Origin: an uncultured Lachnospiraceae bacterium | GTDB lineage: Bacteria; Bacillota; Clostridia; Lachnospirales; Lachnospiraceae | Length of the DNA stretch: 6,462 nt | Reading direction: 5' to 3' | Assembly (NCBI GenBank): GCA_945485625.1 | Contig: CALYSH010000089.1 | Span: 1 to 6,462, forward strand | Part shown: piece by piece, positions 6,411 to 6,462 of the stretch | How positions within the stretch are numbered: position 1 is the stretch's first letter | How the letters are laid out: every line of letters starts with the position of its first letter | Notes under the pieces: model-generated | Seen by the model: the letters and a program-made list of their open reading frames with translations, nothing else | Told to the model about the DNA's origin: nothing | The model's database searches: none | Program-made: the position numbers and the translations under genes

Positions 6411-6462
6411 TGAATATTTGCTTGTAATATGGTCGGTTTTGCAGAAATTTGGGGTTTTTCGA

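Noticed and set aside
6366..6462. Possible riboswitch or divergent gene upstream of potA
   Set aside because: The predicted leader is only about 40 bases, no stable hairpin was apparent, and no coding frame or convincing + strand promoter is seen before the window ends.

Overview
The window looks like chromosomal DNA from a Gram-positive, low-to-moderate GC anaerobe of the class Clostridia, most plausibly a Lachnospiraceae-type gut bacterium. This is inferred from the protein style (a lipoprotein PotD, a GlgX-like glycoside hydrolase family 13 protein, a DUF5662 protein), the AGGAG-type ribosome binding sites and the TTGACT/TATGAT promoter. No rRNA, tRNA, CRISPR array, insertion sequence, phage gene or integration site was seen.

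Left part, + strand (1-2531): three co-oriented genes. The first is the 3' portion of a gene for a GlgX/isoamylase-like GH13 protein, whose reading frame is open to the window edge. Its fold-defining motifs are well kept, but nearly all invariant GH13 catalytic residues are replaced, so it looks like a pseudoenzyme. Three bases after its stop, in the same frame, begins a DUF5662 family protein of unknown function, rich in conserved-looking His/Asp residues. A short gap with a perfect 12-bp palindrome follows, then an 81-residue cysteine-rich small protein that I do not recognise.

Centre (2532-2601): a GC-rich hairpin with a T-rich tail sits between the convergent gene sets and probably serves as a terminator for both.

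Right part, - strand (2602-6462): a complete four-gene ABC importer for spermidine/putrescine in the classic order potA-potB-potC-potD. The junctions are tight: a 14-nt overlap, a 4-nt ATGA overlap and a 23-nt gap. PotA energises the PotB/PotC channel and the lipoprotein PotD delivers the polyamine. A near-consensus promoter upstream of potA predicts a leader of about 40 nt.

Two things deserve attention. (1) The best start of potA, a strong ribosome binding site plus ATG at 6334, is one base out of frame with the rest of potA. One extra A in the following A5 run would restore a typical MKKELVRL start, so the sequence holds either a homopolymer error or a real frameshift. (2) The GH13 protein keeps its scaffold but has lost its catalytic residues. 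Apart from these, and the unrecognised Cys-rich protein, the region looks like ordinary metabolism and transport. I found no convincing new multi-gene system.
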